Positions 45,560 through 55,009 are shown, counted from the stretch's first letter. The stretch is DNA of 64,000 bases from Pictodentalium vernedei (GCA_031216915.1 CM062291.1:31115023-31179022); one strand, 5' to 3'. The notes: generated from the letters alone by a model not told the origin. Translations and numbers: made by a program.

Positions 45560-46450
45560 TTCTTACTATAGGAGATCCTCTTCTTCGCTATTCTATGCGG
45601 CTAAAGTGGAGGCTCTTCCGTCGTGGTGTAGGGATCATTATGTTCATATTGTTGATCCCTCCATACTACGCATTGCTAGTTTTTAGTATACTTGTTTCAC
45701 AAGATCTACTGCAGCCTGTTGTTATTTAGGTTATAGGTTTATGTTACCTCATACCTATGCACTCTACGATAGTTTACAATTGAGTCTTTTGTCTCTTTAT
45801 CTAAGTCAGTTAGTAACTTTTTGATAAATAGACTTAGAATCTTTAGATTAAATTCCTATACGGATTTTAACTTCGGTTCTTATTTAGCTAAGTAATCATT
45901 TGAGCCTCTGGAAACAGTAGTTTTCAATTCTGACCTTTTAGACAGTAATTCTGTTGGTTTCTCTTTTACTGTAGAGTCAGTGAGTTTCATGCACTATCGA
46001 TGGATGATTTTCACTTTCTTAGTTTCGGAATCAATACTTCCGTTACTATTTAGGTTGGATTGTTGCATAAGAGTTAGGCTCCTATTATCCGGAACCTATT
46101 ATTTTAAGGTCCTTCCGTCTTCGTATGGGCATAGGCCTTTACTCTTTCCGGGTACAGTTTATGTATTTATAAACAGATATCTGTTTATTACAAGGGCGTA
46201 AGCTTCTTCTGTCTTTGATGTCTAGTAGAAGGACGTTACGCTCCATTTTATTGTTAATCGATTCTATTAACTAGCGTACTGCTTATGGTATATCATTGGC
46301 TTAGCAGTTGTGCTTAAGATTTCGGCTCATGAAGTAAGAGTTCTTCTACTTCTTGGGCTTACATTAATAGTGTTGCTATTATAGATTTTTGAAGGCTGCT
46401 CATTGCGCTCAGCCATCCATTCATGAATTTTATCTCAGAAATATCGAGTC
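45560..46450 (+). pseudogene. DIRS tyrosine recombinase remnant
   Basis: The frame at 45600-45686 (AAKVEALPSWCRDHYVH..., then PSILRIASF) corresponds to the N-terminal core-binding helices of DIRS recombinases. FEPLET near 45905 and the STSWAYINSV stretch near 46345, followed by HPFMNFI, correspond to the C-terminal catalytic half. Several stops and at least two frame changes interrupt it, so it is inactive as written. The order after RNase H supports DIRS rather than Ngaro or LTR elements. Confidence 0.8.
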
Positions 46451-46604
46451 CATTTCTGGAGGCCTCTATTGTTAGGTCTATTATCTACTGCTCAGAATGT
46501 CATTCACTTAACAGTTGCTACTATAGCTAGGTAGGCTGTCTGTTTCGGCAGTGTCTCCGTTCGGCTGCCCTCTTCGCTCTGGGCTATTTGACCCAGGGCA
46601 AGAA

Positions 46605-46626
46605 AAAGGGGGGGGGGGGGGAGGGT
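46605..46626. repeat. poly-G tract
   Basis: About 15 G interrupted by one A, downstream of the recombinase remnant. Confidence 0.9.
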
Positions 46627-47095
46627 GTTCCCTTGGGTCACCTGTTTTTACTATGAAAACAAGGGGATACCTCCTCCGGAGTTAGTAATTCTGAGCTGTT
46701 ATTGGGATGGTTGTTTAGTGAGAAGTTTAAGTTTATAAAATTCATTCAAGTCTTAGTTTTTAAAGTATAGCTTTTGAATATTGCATATGTCAACGGACAT
46801 GATTATGCAATTCTCACACACTTTTAGGAGTATAAGAGTCTCTATTCTCTAGACTTACTTTATTATTGGCTTACTTTAAAAATTATTAGTATAAGGATTA
46901 TTCGATATTAATAGAGTACATGGATGTATGAAGCTCAATTTTTGGAAGGTGTTGTATCTTTCTAATTTATCATAAATAAGAAAGATACATGTAAGGCCTA
47001 TTACTTCTTTTCCCTACAGGGGATGACTCTATTTTATTTTATTGAGCGTATTCCATTTTGCTCTATGTCCTTGGCCCTCCAGCCTTTTTACTATT

Positions 47096-47174
47096 CAGCT
47101 ATGTCTGGGTCATTGGTACAGTATAAAAATGTTAAAAAATTTATAGTAATTTATATATTTTTTATACTTACCAA
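47096..47174 (-). other. DIRS internal complementary region
   Basis: 79 bp. Its complement reads from the right inverted repeat through the right outer end (to 47486) and directly on into the left outer end (from 40484) and the left inverted repeat. In DIRS elements this region is thought to template circle closure. Confidence 0.93.
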
Positions 47175-47257
47175 TGACCCAGACGGGGATGGCCCTCCCA
47201 GGAGTTGGGAACTCTTGCCTCCCCGCTGAGTACATAGCGCTTACCAGGCACTGGTTA

Positions 47258-47448
47258 TTAGAATGATAAATGGCGCCAATTTCGGAACGTCCTTGACACT
47301 GCGCATGCGCAGTGGGGGCGAGGTGTGGAGGGCCTTTCAGGACATGTTTTCTTTAGTTTTAGATGCAAATTTTGGGGATTGGGGGGCAAAATTTGTGTTT
47401 GGCCCTATATTTTAAGAGTTAGCACCAGCTATGTCTGGGTCATTGGTA
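47258..47448 (-). repeat. DIRS inverted terminal repeat, right
   Basis: Complement of 40496-40686 with no mismatch found by eye. Beyond it the element extends 38 bp to 47486. Confidence 0.95.
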
Positions 47449-47786
47449 AGTATAAAAAATATATAAATTACTATAAATTTTTTAACTTTCTAACAATAAA
47501 AGTGGTTCCACTGGAACCACTTCGAGCCAAATCAAAATTCCAAAATCTTTATGCACATCTTCAGATGCTACCTGAACACCTCGGCATAGTTTAGATGTTT
47601 CAAATTACATACTCTTGGTGATATGAAGTTCGGACGTATGGACGGGACGGAGATATCACTGCAATATCTCGGGTTTTTGGGGTTTTTTTTTTTAAAATGC
47701 GGGGATAATAAAAAGGACTTGGTTACATGCTCACAAAGGCTTTGCCAATCAAAAGCTCTTTGCATTGACTGACATCTTTAATGTTG

Positions 47787-48466
47787 TACAGTGGAGCCCA
47801 CTTAATTGGATATCTTTTGATTGTATATCCCTGTTAATTGAATATAATTTTCAAACACAAAACCATTTACCATACCTTCAGTACAGATTTGATCTGTGAA
47901 TTGCATGTGGGTTGTAGAGTAAACTCCTGTTAATTGTATATAAATTTTTGTAATATGTCAAAAAAAATTACTGTGATACACTCCAAATTCCCCTTATTTA
48001 TCAACCTTTTTGGCCCCACTACATTCAATACAGGCATTTATTCTATTATATCTTGTTTGACAGAGCTCTATGAGCTCTGTCAAACAAGATATAATAGAAT
48101 AAATGCTCAGTTTACCTCCAGAACACAGGAAACTGACGAAATCCCTATTAACCCTTTACCTAACGTAACGGCCAAAACCGGCCAGCACTATTCTCAAAAA
48201 TCGCCAATTACTTTTCATTATTTTTTTCACTTTTTGTTTCAAAAACATAGGTTATGACCCCTCGTTGGAACGAGCTCATCGAGCTCGTTCCAACGAGGGG
48301 TCATAACCTATGTTTTTGAGACAAAAAATGAAAAAAATTAGTTATTCAAGAATTATTTTTGCAAGTGTCGTCTGCTTTTCAGGTTAGGTAAAGGGTTAAT
48401 TGTATACTGTTAATTGAATAATTTTCACTGGCAAAATGGATATTCAATTAAGAGGATTCTACTGTA
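47787..48466 (+). mobile_element. Pogo/mariner-like palindromic MITE, copy 4, carrying a beta MITE
   Basis: TACAGTGGAGCCC to AGGATTCTACTGTA. Palindrome 48045-48095 (TATCTTGTTTGACAGAGCTC). A complete beta MITE is inserted in one of its TTAA motifs at 48148-48399, after which TTAATTGTATACTG resumes. Confidence 0.87.
48148..48399. mobile_element. Foldback MITE, TTAA family beta (intact)
   Basis: TTAACCCTTTACCTAACGTAA to GTTAGGTAAAGGGTTAA. Arms AACATAGGTTATGACCCCTC and complement are perfect. Confidence 0.95.
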
Positions 48467-48477
48467 ATAACAAGCTT

Positions 48478-48603
48478 TGTTTTACTGGTAAAATAGGACC
48501 TAGTAACTAATGTTGAAGTTGTAAGTCCTTTAAAGTGGGCAGCATAATTAAAAACAATTGATGCATAGATACTGAAAGTAGCCTTAAACATCAAATAATA
48601 AAT
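48478..48603 (+). mobile_element. SINE-like family J, copy 5
   Basis: TTTTACTGGTAAAATAGGACC, GTCCTTTAAAGTGGGCAGC and a degraded tail GCCTTAAACATCAAATAATA. Confidence 0.65.
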
Positions 48604-49859
48604 TTGACACTATTCACAATGATTGTTTTTCACTGATGAGCTTGGTGTGAGTTTTGTAACTTTCATTCATTTGAATCGGCATGTAACTATTTTTTCTACT
48701 AGTGGAACATTTAACAACTTGGCAAAATTATATTTTGACGTTAAATAATTTGAGCACAGTATTTGCCATTGTTAATTTTGGGAATTTTCAAAGCCTGAAG
48801 TTACTGCAAAAAACTTTCAGTGGTGTCCAGATAAGGGCTTCTTGCAATGAACCAATTCACTGTTATGCCTGAGCCTGTCAAAATATTTTTTTCCTGTCAC
48901 ATTAATTAATATCTGCACCAAAATACTTCACAGTTTTATTCTTAACCCTCATCCTGCTGAAAGTGTAGTGTTTGTTGTGTATTTTATGATGCCTGGAACA
49001 TTTCTGGAAAGCACAGATTCACAAATATCAGATTAATTGTTGGAAAGATCTCAGAGAGCTCTTTCCAACAATTAATTAAATGATAGAGTTACTACTGTTA
49101 TAATTATTTATTATATGCTAAATATAGATTACCGAAGAAATTGCGGAGAGATAGAAATTGTATCCCCCACTGTGAAGATATAGAAATGTTCACTTTCATG
49201 GTATCAATCAAAATGGCGGCTTTCAAAGCATCACTTCAAGGTGAATATGAGTCAAATTATCACTGGAAATGATCAATTTTTTCTAGAAACATATAATGAA
49301 AAGAAAATCTAGTGTTTTTGACTGGATACCGATCATTTCCAGCAATAATTCAACACGTATTCACCTTGAATTAATGCATGAAACCCTCTAGTCAAAGGAC
49401 GTACCAAACCCAAAACTTATATTATGGATTTTCAGGCCATGTTTGGACTGGAAACCTATTAGCTAATTCAGACTGTAAGACGCTATCTGTTCTGAGTATC
49501 GATCAAATCACATCCGCGTATCAATGATTCAATGCACTGTTTACTTTCATTCATCAATTCAAGGTTGAAACGAATGGAATTATCAGATTCTTATAAAAAG
49601 CGTATAATAAACAGAAAATCTAGTCTTTTTGAGTGGATACCGAAAATTATCTTACTTGTAACCGGGACAAATGGTTATTTTTGCTCGCACAAGCGCTCAC
49701 GAAAAATGAACATTTGTCTCAGTCACTCATGAGATAATTTTCGATATCTGTTCCAAAACACTGGATATCCTTTTTATATTTTATTAAACTTTCTAAAATA
49801 CAAGCATATATATAGATCCTCCATATATGGTTAAAGTAGGCGTGGCAGGAAAAGGGTTA
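48604..49859. other. Intron 3 stretch with two inverted repeats, otherwise unannotated
   Basis: Hairpin 49032-49077 (ATTAATTGTTGGAAAGATCTC and near-complement). A wider imperfect inverted repeat at 49225-49380 brings TTCAAGGTGAATA and CACTGGAAATGATC against their complements. No exon or SINE seen. Confidence 0.6.
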
Positions 49860-50108
49860 TTAACCCTTTACCCAACGCACACGATATCAAAATTTATTAT
49901 TTTAAATATCATTTTTTTAAATTTTTCAAAAAATTTCAATAAAATCATATCATGTAACCCTTCATTGGAACGAGCTCAATGAGCTCGTTCCAATGAGGGG
50001 TCACATGATATGGTTTTGTTGAAATATTTTGAGAAATTTAATTTTTTCAACTGCTCAATTTGCATATTGCGCGGGCGGATGCGTGCGATTCGTTAGGTAA
50101 AGGGTTAA
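49860..50108. mobile_element. Foldback MITE, TTAA family alpha (intact)
   Basis: TTAACCCTTTACCCAACGCA to CGTTAGGTAAAGGGTTAA. Ends 63 bp upstream of exon 4, so it lies close to the acceptor region. Confidence 0.93.
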
Positions 50109-50171
50109 CCAATGAGATAAAAACCCAAATGGTAAGATGTTTCTTAACACAGAATTATATTGTTGTCTCAG

Positions 50172-50323
50172 GAAAGACGAGATGAACTGGAGAGCCTTGA
50201 CCTTGCAATTGAACGACAGAAACATAATCTCAGAAACATGAAACTGGAAGAGCGGCTTTTGGAACGTGAGAGGCGGGAAGCAAAGGATGAACTTCATTTT
50301 ATCAAAACAAAAAACAGAAGGAA
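50172..50323 (+). CDS. Coiled-coil (centriolin-like?) gene, exon 4 recognised
   Basis: TTGTCTCAG acceptor and GTAAGT donor enclose 152 bp: 50 codons plus two bases carried over, entering in phase 0. The peptide opens ERRDELESLDLAIERQKHNL and continues RNMKLEERLLERERREAKDE. It is densely charged with Leu/Met/Ile at heptad positions, a continuous coiled coil with no membrane segment or globular motif. The overlapping minus-strand frame (50055-50297) is a shadow. Intron 4 is only 1.9 kb, so exon density rises from here. Confidence 0.87.
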
Positions 50324-50875
50324 GTAAGTTCTAAGTATACATTGAAATACAATAACTTGTATTCTCACGTGATACCCTGCAAATTACCTCAAAATTGATC
50401 CCTATTTAAATGTCACACACCAAGAAGATAGTAAACCCTGGGGCCCAAAATCTAACCAAACACTTTCAAGAACAGCCCATAGTTCTTACCCTGTGTGTAT
50501 TTTCTTAATTGTGTGCAACTGGTTCCCAGAACAATCACATGTGGCATGAATTGGAGCATACATATAAAACAAAAGAATTCTAACAGGAAGGACTCTGATC
50601 TTCAAGTCTCTGTAAGACTGTTTACCTTCTCAGGCCTATGTCATCTGTGAGCCCAGGTAGGTCTGAGAAGGCAAGGAGGCTTACAGAGACTGATATGATG
50701 TGGGGTTGCCTTCTTGGGAGAGGGAGTATGGAGTGTCCACCTATGTTGTCTGAATGAAAATAGTATTCTGTTAATACTCTATTTATTCAACAACAATATG
50801 GTTTTCAAATCAACCCTCTCCCCCACCACCCTAAACACCCTCCCCCCCCCTGCCACCGCTACAGTAAAATCCTCT
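50324..50875. other. Unannotated intron 4 sequence
   Basis: Short C-rich tract at 50840-50860; no repeat identified. Confidence 0.5.
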
Positions 50876-50990
50876 TAATCTTTACCCATTGCAAATGATA
50901 TCAAAAAATTTTATTTTAATAAAAAAAGTTTTTTTAATTTTTCAAAAAATTTCAACAAAACCATTTCACGTGATCCCAACAAGGGGCATA
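50876..50990. mobile_element. TTAA alpha MITE, left half only
   Basis: TTAATCTTTACCCATTGC, AATTTCAACAAAACCATTTC, then breaks off in the arm near ACAAGGGGC. Confidence 0.65.
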
Positions 50991-51019
50991 AATCTGATAG
51001 CACCCATAAATTTGTTTCC

Positions 51020-51842
51020 AAAATTCAAAAAAATCTTTTTCAGAACCACTAGTCAGAATCGTTTCACATTTGGTACACAACTTCTCACTTGTCTAGGGGG
51101 TAAGATTCAAGTTTGTTAAAATCGAGTCACTGGGTTAAGATTTGGGCTCTCTGTTGGAGCCCAAATTTAACTTGTGCAATATGTGGAATATTCTTTAAAA
51201 ATCTTCTTCGGATCCACCAGTTGAAATCTTGTACATCTTGATATTTGGTATACAACATCTGTAAGGGGGTCAGATTCAAGTTTGTTCAAATTGGGACCCT
51301 GGGTTAATTGTTTGGCTCCCTATTGGAGACCAAATTTTAACATAGTGCAAAATGAGGAATGTTCTTTAACCCTTTACCCAACGAATCACCCGCATCCGCC
51401 CTGAGTAATATGCAAATTCCGCAGCTGAATAAGTATTATTTTTCGAAAAATTTCAACAAAACCATATCATGTGACTCCTCTTTGGAACGAGCTCGTCGAG
51501 CTCGTTCCAAAGAGGGGTCACATGATATGGTTTTGTTGAAATTTAAAAAAAAAATTTAAATAATGATATTTAAAATAATAAATTTTGAAATCATCTGCGT
51601 TGTGTAAAGGGTTAAAAGTCTTCTTCTTCAGATCCACTAGTCAGAATCTTTTCACATTTGGTGTACAACATCTCAATTTGAGTCTAAATTTTAACTTAGT
51701 GCAATATGTGGAAAATTCTTTAAAAATCTTCTTCTGATCCACCAGTTGAAATCTATTGGTATTTGATATACAACATCTCTAGGTAGATCAGATTCAAGTT
51801 TGTTCAAATTTGGTCCCTGGGTTAATATTTGGGCATACATTG
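51020..51842 (+). repeat. Family A 167-bp-type units (copy 5), split by an alpha MITE
   Basis: About four units recognisable by AAAAATCTTCTTC, CACATTTGGTACACAAC, GTCAGATTCAAGTTTGTTCA and CTGGGTTAATATTTGGGC. The MITE at 51366-51615 interrupts one unit at CTTTAA. Neither family A terminus is present. Confidence 0.82.
51366..51615. mobile_element. Foldback MITE, TTAA family alpha (intact)
   Basis: TTAACCCTTTACCCAACGAA to CGTTGTGTAAAGGGTTAA. Arms CTCTTTGGAACGAGCTCG and complement. Confidence 0.92.
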
Positions 51843-51907
51843 TAATGTACAGGTTCTTTTTAAAAAAAATTCCCCCCATATTTGATGAGAAATTTTTTTT
51901 TCATTTT

Positions 51908-51985
51908 GGGATTCATCATGTTGGGATCGTCTTGTTGGGATATTTTACCAATTCGTCTTGTTGGGATTCATCTTGTTGGGATGAC
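51908..51985 (+). repeat. Short tandem TTGTTGGGATTCATC repeats
   Basis: Four to five imperfect copies of TCTTGTTGGGAT with spacers of 5-20 bp. Confidence 0.75.
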
Positions 51986-52185
51986 ACCTCATTGTTTGAG
52001 GGAAGAGTAAAAGTTTTTCAGCTGAAAGGTCCTATGCTGTGCTCAAAAGAAAATTTGGTCGAAAGTTGAGCAGATCATTTAAAACTATTTGTTGTGGCAA
52101 GTTAGGCTTATTTGTGTAGTAGTGCTAGAATTGGAGATGGCAGTTACAGGTGAGAAATTTGGACTTTTCTCTTTTTATCTTACAG

Positions 52186-52363
52186 ACGTGATGATTCTAC
52201 AGATGACAGCTTTGATGAAGCCATGAAGAAGAGTCGTCAAACATATATTAAAGATGAAATAAAGTGCTTGGAAAGCACTTTGGGTAAACGAAAAAGTCAG
52301 TTGCGAGATGCTGACAGAATACTAAAGGAATGTAACTCAGATTTGAAAGAAGCGAGGGAGCAG
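52186..52363 (+). CDS. Coiled-coil (centriolin-like?) gene, exon 5 recognised
   Basis: TATCTTACAG acceptor and GTATGA donor. 178 bp completes the split Lys codon from exon 4, then gives 59 codons ending in phase 0. The peptide opens RDDSTDDSFDEAMKKSRQTY, an acidic/serine linker, then runs into IKDEIKCLESTLGKRKSQLR and a helix ending KEAREQ. The 'LE..L.KRK..L..A...L' pattern, repeated later in the protein, is what suggests centriolin to me; a trichohyalin-like or generic coiled-coil annotation is possible. A truncated MITE lies 9 bp after the exon. Confidence 0.88.
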
Positions 52364-52372
52364 GTATGATAT

Positions 52373-52552
52373 TTAACCCATTACCTAACGAATCAGACTC
52401 ATCCACCAAAGTAATGTACAAATTGCGCAGTTGTGAAAAAATATTCTCAAAAAACTTCAGCACAACCATGTCATGTGGCCTCTCAATGAAACGGTTTCAG
52501 TGAGCTTATTCCTATGAAGGGAACACATGATATGTTTCGTTAAAATATTTTT
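52373..52552. mobile_element. TTAA alpha MITE truncated by element E
   Basis: TTAACCCATTACCTAACG, degraded arms near ATGTCATGTGGCCTCTC, and the complement AACACATGATATG. The right terminus is missing where element E starts. Confidence 0.75.
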
Positions 52553-52830
52553 TAGCTGCGACGAGCAGCTCTATATGTGGCAATGTCGGTCTGTCACCGA
52601 GTTTAAAAAACACCATAACTCCTAAAATGCTTGATGGAATGACACCATACTTGGTATGCAAGAGTATTTTCATGATGTCTACACCCTCTCAATAGCGCAT
52701 GTCATTCGGATAATTTCTGTCACATTTATGGACTTGTCACCAACAAGTTTTTTTGTCACCAACGAGTTTTAAAACATCATTGGGGTTGCACAAATCGTCG
52801 CAGCTTCGGCACTGTGACAGTGCGTCTTGT
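52553..52830 (+). mobile_element. Mini Helentron-like element E (both ends, no tandem core)
   Basis: 5' cap hairpin AGCTGC-GACGA-GCAGCT at 52554-52570. Subterminal GCTGCGACGA is matched by TCGTCGCAGC at 52796-52805. The 3' stem GCACTG-TGA-CAGTGC (52809-52823) is followed by GTCTTGTT. About 278 bp. The TCTTGTT end is the same as family A's. Confidence 0.75.
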
Positions 52831-53430
52831 TAACCCTTTGCTTAACACAGTATTTTTAAAAAATAAATTAAATTTCATATTTTTCGAAAACAAATTTCAC
52901 AATCTTTCAATAAAACCATAAAATATGGATATCATTAGAACCAGCTCAAGGAGCTGGTTCTAATGATATCCATATTTGTATGGTTTTATTGAGAAATTTC
53001 TGAAATATTTTAGACTGTGGTAGGCTTAGTATGCCTTCATACTAGGATTTGGGGGTATCTTGTGAAACCTTCTGGCCATCTATCTGTCTGCCTATTCATC
53101 TGTCCATCCATCTGTCCATACAAACATTTTGCTTTGTAATTTCAAAGCCATCAGTCAGATTTGGATCTCCTTTGGTTTGCTGATAGACCCACATGGGGGA
53201 ACGGATATGAACGGGTCCAATATTATTTCCCAGGGTTATGGCCCTTTTTCACTCTTTTGACTTAGAAAATTTTTCTGTTTTCACTCTTTGGAAAATTTTT
53301 CTGTCCCACGGTACCTGTTGAGCTACTTCTAACATGCCTTCGGGTTGGGGACAGTGGACCATGCTTTGCGTAGTCCTTGTTCTTGTTGATGTTCTGCTGG
53401 CCATTTGTGGCCACTATGTTAAGTAAAGAA
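52830..53430. mobile_element. TTAA gamma MITE with internal insertion
   Basis: TTAACCCTTTGCTTAACACAG at the left; strong gamma hairpin at about 52925-52975 (ATGGATATCATTAGAACC). The right end GGCCACTATGTTAAGTAAAG lies at about 53408-53425, after 370 bp of unrelated sequence (53030-53395) with CATCTGTCCATCC repeats. Confidence 0.72.
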
Positions 53431-53885
53431 TTAATTAAAGTATACATCATGTACATTGGTTAAAGAGTTAAGTCATTTCCTGCCAGTCTTCAAATTTAAA
53501 AAATTTGGGGAGGGAGGTGTGGATATAACCGTGGAACTATGTGTCTGTAGACAGAGTTCCTTTCCACTCTTTCAATGATGGGAGGAAGAACTTTTGTGCC
53601 AAAGATCAAGATCACTGTGATCCTTCACTTTCAAAGTTTTCTGGTTGCCATTCTCTCATGTTCCGCCTGGCCAATCGAAACTAAATTTGACATGTGGATT
53701 GTGTGTGAGGAAAGGAAGAACACTATTTATATTTGGTCATTGTGCCAAGGGTCAAGGCCAAAGTGACCTGTAACAAATTTTCCTGGTTTCCTCTCCTTGA
53801 AGTCCTGCTGGGCTGATGTATGATTGATTTTTCAAAATTAGTGCCTTTTGCAGTTTTGGTGCATGTTATATTTTAGAGGTGCTAT
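53431..53885. other. Unannotated intron 5 sequence
   Basis: No convincing feature. A 63-codon frame at 53575-53766 has no motif. Confidence 0.45.
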
Positions 53886-54130
53886 TTAACCCTTTACCCA
53901 ACATAACGGCCAAAAGCAGCCAGTGCTATTAACAAAAATCACCATTCAATTTTCATTATTTTTTTCATTTTTTGTCTCAGAACCATAGCTTATGACCCTT
54001 TATTGGAACAAACTCATTCCAATGATGGGTCATAAGCTATGGTTTTGACTCAAAAAGTAAAAAAAAATAGTTATTCAAGAATTTTATTTGCAAGTGTCGT
54101 CTGCTTTTCGTGTTAGGTGAAGGCTTTACA
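53886..54130. mobile_element. TTAA beta MITE (right end degraded)
   Basis: TTAACCCTTTACCCAACATAA to GTGTTAGGTGAAGGCTTTA. Arms CATAGCTTATGACC and complement. Confidence 0.85.
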
Positions 54131-54230
54131 GGTGCTTATGCTTTTCAAATCCAAAGATCAGTATTCTTGTTCCCACTGATGCGGTAGTGAACCATTATTT
54201 ATTTAACTTTACTGGTTTTTGTCATCCTAG

Positions 54231-54437
54231 GCCAGAGATACAGTACAACAATATGACAATGCCAAAGCTGGTCTCCAGATGGCTGTCAGTGAAGCATCTG
54301 AACTCGAGAAGAGAGCAACAGAAGCTGGAATTCAGCTTGTTAAATCTTCCGAACAGCTGAGTCAAATTCGTACAGAGGTCAGAAACCTGGAAAGGAAGCG
54401 ACAGAAACAAGAAACATTACTCAGGGAAATCAACCAG
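54231..54437 (+). CDS. Coiled-coil (centriolin-like?) gene, exon 6 recognised
   Basis: GTCATCCTAG acceptor and GTAAGT donor enclose 207 bp, 69 codons, phase 0-0. The peptide begins ARDTVQQYDNAKAGLQMAVS and continues EASELEKRATEAGIQLVKSS, then VRNLERKRQKQETLLREINQ. It is fully helical with a heptad pattern and few helix breakers, and continues the LKEAREQ end of exon 5. The last 24 bp plus the donor are duplicated immediately downstream, giving a second in-frame donor at 54471. The internal ATG at 54279 is not a start. Confidence in exon status is high, in family name moderate. Confidence 0.9.
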
Positions 54438-54479
54438 GTAAGTAAAACATTATTCAGGGAAATCACCCAGGTAAGTAAA
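54414..54479 (+). repeat. 33-bp tandem duplication spanning the exon 6 donor
   Basis: Units 54414-54446 and 54447-54479 differ at two positions (TTACTC/TTATTC, CAACC/CACCC). Each has CAG|GTAAGTAAA. Use of the second donor would add VSKTLFREITQ in frame. Confidence 0.95.
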
Positions 54480-54555
54480 TCAAATCTTTCAAAAGACAAA
54501 CCTCCTAAATCTCTAGCAATACAAACAAAAATGACAAAAAGACTTGGTTAATTCC

Positions 54556-54578
54556 CCCCCCCCCCCACCCCCCAAATA
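54556..54578. repeat. poly-C tract
   Basis: C runs interrupted by one A. Confidence 0.9.
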
Positions 54579-54698
54579 CTTCATGATCTCATTAGAAAAT
54601 GAGTATATATGATATTTGGATAAGAGGTCCTTAACTACGTTTTTGAATGAAAAAAGAATTCATTGCCATTGCATTTACACCTGTATTTTCTTCTGGTA

Positions 54699-54925
54699 TT
54701 AACCCCTTACCTAACACGAAAAGCAAACAACACTTGCAAATAAAATACTTGAATAACCCATTTTTTTTTTCATTTTATATCACAAAAACATAGCGTATGA
54801 CACCACATTGGAACGAGCTCGTTCCATTGAGGGGTCATAAGCTATGTTTTTAGGATAAAAAATAATGAAAATTGGATTGTATTTTTTGTGAACAGTTTTG
54901 GCCGTTACGTTGGGGAAAGAGTTAA
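54699..54925. mobile_element. Foldback MITE, TTAA family beta
   Basis: TTAACCCCTTACCTAACACG to CGTTGGGGAAAGAGTTAA. Shortened loop GGAACGAGCTCGTTCC. Confidence 0.88.
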
Positions 54926-54946
54926 CAAGGCACATAAAGACCAGAA

Positions 54947-54948
<2 letters not shown>

Positions 54949-54979
<31 letters not shown>

Positions 54980-55009
54980 AAACATTTTCACCACCCCCCC
55001 CCCCCCCCT
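54949..55009. repeat. Two poly-C tracts
   Basis: About 28 C at 54949-54977 and about 17 C at 54992-55009. They create the proline-rich frame at 54888-55076, which is not a gene. Confidence 0.93.

Larger units (their letters stand above)
40484..47486 (+). mobile_element. DIRS-like tyrosine-recombinase retrotransposon, 7,003 bp, coding regions decayed
   Basis: Perfect 191-bp inverted repeats (40496-40686 and 47258-47448), unique outer ends, and an internal complementary region at 47096-47174 that reads across the joined right and left ends. This is the DIRS1 layout. Remnants of gag, RNase H/RT and a tyrosine recombinase occur in that order on the plus strand. The flanking host units rejoin with no duplication and no loss. 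All reading frames carry stops and frameshifts, so it is non-autonomous now. Confidence 0.93.
39679..47725 (-). mobile_element. Helentron/pearl-like element, family B copy 2 (reverse), split by a DIRS element
   Basis: Starts with the complement of the family B 3' end: AACGAGATGGTGTCATTTGT, the hairpin GTGTGGAAAGCACAC, and TATCCCTGCATTTGCATTC. Units of the 153-bp type in reverse follow to 40483 and resume at 47487. The end at 47640-47725 includes GTACGTCC-like sequence and a degraded ATGCGGGGATAAT cap. Far fewer units (about six) than copy 1. Confidence 0.8.

Noticed and set aside
40484-47486. Integrated large DNA virus or Polinton because of long inverted repeats
   Set aside because: RNase H, recombinase remnants, the internal complementary region and absence of target duplication specify DIRS.
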